A DNA stretch of 6,510 bases, taken from the NCBI GenBank assembly GCA_011773575.1, contig WVXJ01000184.1:27584-34093 (forward strand), given 5' to 3'. The notes beneath the pieces are model-generated. The model was not told the DNA's origin and searched no databases. It saw nothing but the letters and a program-made list of their open reading frames with translations. The stretch comes from Armatimonadota bacterium (GTDB lineage Bacteria; Armatimonadota; Hebobacteria; Hebobacterales; WVXJ01). The position numbers were made by a program, and so were the translations under genes. This document shows positions 4,342 through 6,510 of this stretch, piece by piece; within the stretch, counting starts at the first letter, position 1, and the number at the start of each line of letters is the position of its first letter.

Positions 4342-6510
4342 ATGGCAACATATGCTGATGTTCTGCCAGTAGTGGGGCGGTCTTTTCCACTTCTTCTCAC
4401 CTACTCAATCCCCGATGGGATGGCGGACCGCCTGGAGACCGGCTCGCAGGTACTCATCTCTTTGAGCGGCCGCACGGCAGCCGGATATGTGGTTTCTCTC
4501 CACGACCGCCGCCCTGAATTCGAGAATATCCTCCCCGTCGAAGCCGTACTCGACGCCCCCCTCGTCTTCACACCGCGGGAACTGGAACTGGCGCGCTGGA
4601 TGGCGGAGTACTACTGCTGTCCTCTCTCACAAGCCCTGCGACCCTTCCTCTCCGAAGTCGGCGCGGTACGAGTCCGCCGTCAACTGCGATTGACCGAGCA
4701 CGGCCGCAAACAACTGGAGGCACCGGCTGACACCCTGAAAGAAGAGACTTTGCGAGCGCTGGAAATGCTTCGTGAGCGCAAGGGGAAGATCAGCCGGCGG
4801 GCGCTCGCCGCTGTTTCGGGTGCCCGGCGAGTTTCGGCCCTGTTGCGCGCCCTCAAGGAACAGGGTTTGGTGGAAGAGACAGCCTCTGTCGTTTCTCCCG
4901 GCGGAGAAAAACGCGACACCCTGGTATCACTCGCAGTGGGGGCAGAGCAGGCCCTGGAGACAGCCGAAAAAATCTCCCTGCGTGCTCCCAGACAGGCGGC
5001 CGTGTTAAGTTATCTGGCGCGGCTGAAGAGCGCTGGAAGGACTGCCGGAACCGGCTCCGCGGAGGTTCTTCTTTCTGAGGTAGTGAGAAAAACGGAAAGC
5101 CTGAGCGCGGTCCGTGCTCTGGAGCGCAAGGGCTTGGTGAAGACGCGTCATATTCCTCACTGGAGGACCCCCTGGCCTGACGCGCCCACTGATCACCCTT
5201 GTTCATTTGAACTCAATCCACAGCAAAAGGCGGCCCTGGATAAGATACTCAAGGCAATACAGAAAGGCGGATCGGAAGTCTTCCTCCTCTTCGGGGTTAC
5301 CGGCTCGGGAAAAACGGAGATTTTCCTGCGCGCCATTGCAGAGGCGCTCTCCAAAGGGAAACAGGCTCTTCTCTTGGTGCCGGAAATATCTCTTACCGCG
5401 CAGGTGGTCGGGCTTCTGCGCGCTCGATTCGGAAACCAGGTGGCGGTGATCCACTCCGCCCTTTCCAGCGGAGAAAGAAGGGACGAAAAAGAGCGCGTCC
5501 GCCTGAGAGAGGCCCGCGTGGTGATGGGGCCGCGCTCCGCTCTTTTCTCACCTTTCGATGACCTGGGAGTTGTGGTGGTGGACGAAGAGCACGATAACTC
5601 CTACAAGCAGGAGCAGGAGCCTCGCTATCATGCGCGGGAGGTTGCCCGGAAATTGGCGGAGCAATCCGGCTGCCCCTGTGTGCTGGCCAGTGCCACACCT
5701 TCGTTGGAATCGTTCTACTTGGCTCAGAAAGGCGCATATAGACTCTTGCGCCTGGAGGAAAGGCCGGAGGGGCGTCCCTTGCCGGAGGTGCATCTATTGG
5801 ATATGAAGGGCAAGAGCCGGCGTTCCAAGATTCTTCTGCCCGAACTGCGCCAGGCACTGACATCTTGTCTGGAAACTGACACCCAGGCCATTTTGTTCTT
5901 GAATCGCAGAGGCCACTCCACCTTTCTTTTCTGTCCGCTGTGCGGGCACGCTTTTCGCTGTCCTCACTGCCAGGTGGCCCTCATCTATCATGCCCAGGGG
6001 AAACTGCTGCGCTGTCACCATTGTGACCACACCATGGGCGCGCCGGAGACATGTCCGAACTGTATGGGCGCAACCCTGCGCTTTGCCGGTTTCGGCACTC
6101 AGAGGTTGGCGCGGGAACTGGAAGAACTCTTCCCCGCCGCCCGTGTGAGCCGCATGGACAGAGATACAACCTCACTGAAGGGCGCTCATCTTCGCATCAT
6201 CAGCGATTTTCGCGCGGCCGCAACTGATCTCCTGGTAGGCACTCAGATGGTAAGCAAAGGTCTGCATTTCCCTGGGGTGACTGTGGTCGGGGTAGTGGCT
6301 GCGGATATGTCACTGAATACCCCTGATTTCCGCGCCGCGGAGCGGACCTTTCAACTGCTCACCCAGGTGGCCGGCAGAGCCGGGCGCGGTGAAGAATCCG
6401 GAGAGGTCTTCGTCCAGACTTATCATCCGGATCATTACGCCATTCAGGCGGCAAGCAGACATGATTATGAGGCCTTTTGTGAGGAGGAATTGAAGATGCG
6501 AGAAGAGGCG
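4342..6510 (+). CDS. priA: Primosomal replication restart helicase PriA (3' end outside window)
   Basis: PriA binds abandoned replication forks, unwinds the lagging strand 3' to 5' with ATP and starts primosome reassembly so DnaB can be reloaded. The frame is open for 723 codons from ATG 4342 to the window edge. The N-terminal DNA-binding domain begins ATYADVLPVV...TYSIPD (2-25). A winged-helix region follows at roughly 110-270. Helicase motifs are LNPQQKAAL (291-299), Walker A GVTGSGKT (318-325, Lys324), Walker B DEEH (414-417), SATPS (450-454), LNRRGH (520-525, usually LNRRGY), VGTQMVSKG (632-640), DFRAAERTFQLL and QVAGRAGR (675-682). Eight zinc-ligand cysteines are all present: 531, 534, 540, 543, 558, 561, 571 and 574. 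The sequence stops at EEELKMREEA, just before the usual Y-P-P-F segment, so roughly 80-90 residues of the C-terminal domain are missing because the window ends. An in-frame TAG at 4324 fixes ATG 4342 as the first start, although its SD is weak. It is 31 bases after metK and probably cotranscribed. Confidence 0.97.
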   Translation, partial: MATYADVLPVVGRSFPLLLTYSIPDGMADRLETGSQVLISLSGRTAAGYVVSLHDRRPEFENILPVEAVLDAPLVFTPRELELARWMAEYYCCPLSQALRPFLSEVGAVRVRRQLRLTEHGRKQLEAPADTLKEETLRALEMLRERKGKISRRALAAVSGARRVSALLRALKEQGLVEETASVVSPGGEKRDTLVSLAVGAEQALETAEKISLRAPRQAAVLSYLARLKSAGRTAGTGSAEVLLSEVVRKTESLSAVRALERKGLVKTRHIPHWRTPWPDAPTDHPCSFELNPQQKAALDKILKAIQKGGSEVFLLFGVTGSGKTEIFLRAIAEALSKGKQALLLVPEISLTAQVVGLLRARFGNQVAVIHSALSSGERRDEKERVRLREARVVMGPRSALFSPFDDLGVVVVDEEHDNSYKQEQEPRYHAREVARKLAEQSGCPCVLASATPSLESFYLAQKGAYRLLRLEERPEGRPLPEVHLLDMKGKSRRSKILLPELRQALTSCLETDTQAILFLNRRGHSTFLFCPLCGHAFRCPHCQVALIYHAQGKLLRCHHCDHTMGAPETCPNCMGATLRFAGFGTQRLARELEELFPAARVSRMDRDTTSLKGAHLRIISDFRAAATDLLVGTQMVSKGLHFPGVTVVGVVAADMSLNTPDFRAAERTFQLLTQVAGRAGRGEESGEVFVQTYHPDHYAIQAASRHDYEAFCEEELKMREEA

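Overview
The window carries five complete or near-complete genes of a bacterial housekeeping operon, preceded by the 3' end of an unrelated gene. All genes lie on the + strand. The sequence is moderately GC-rich, uses Shine-Dalgarno (SD) sites and TGA/TAG stops, and has a sigma70/sigmaA-type promoter, so it is clearly bacterial. The gene order resembles the Terrabacteria-type cluster remA-gmk-rpoZ-coaBC-priA (as in Bacillus subtilis) more than the enterobacterial one. A deep-branching Terrabacteria lineage such as Armatimonadota or Chloroflexota is my best guess, but it is weakly supported and rests only on gene order and CoaBC sequence type.

Layout: (1) Bases 1-723 hold the C-terminal 240 residues of a HEAT-repeat protein whose start lies outside the window. 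(2) Bases 724-957 hold no recognisable gene; an imperfect 9-bp hairpin at 843-871 is the only structure I see. (3) A promoter (TTGACA, 18-nt spacer, TATGAT) sits at 958-987. (4) The operon follows: a small 84-residue BON-like protein (1027-1281), guanylate kinase gmk (1329-1946, TTG start), coaBC (1939-3147, overlapping gmk by 8 bases), metK (3162-4310) and priA (4342 to the window edge, C-terminus missing). Gaps within the operon are 47, -8, 14 and 31 bases, with no obvious terminator between genes, so one transcript is likely.

The enzymes serve GDP supply (Gmk), coenzyme A synthesis (CoaBC), S-adenosylmethionine synthesis (MetK) and replication restart (PriA). They share basic growth functions rather than one pathway. 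Points of interest are the BON-like protein in the position where remA often lies, the lack of rpoZ between gmk and coaBC, metK placed between coaBC and priA, two changed catalytic positions in the CoaC half of CoaBC, and a diverged GMP-binding loop in Gmk. I found no mobile element, CRISPR array, RNA gene or defence system, and nothing that amounts to a new biological system.
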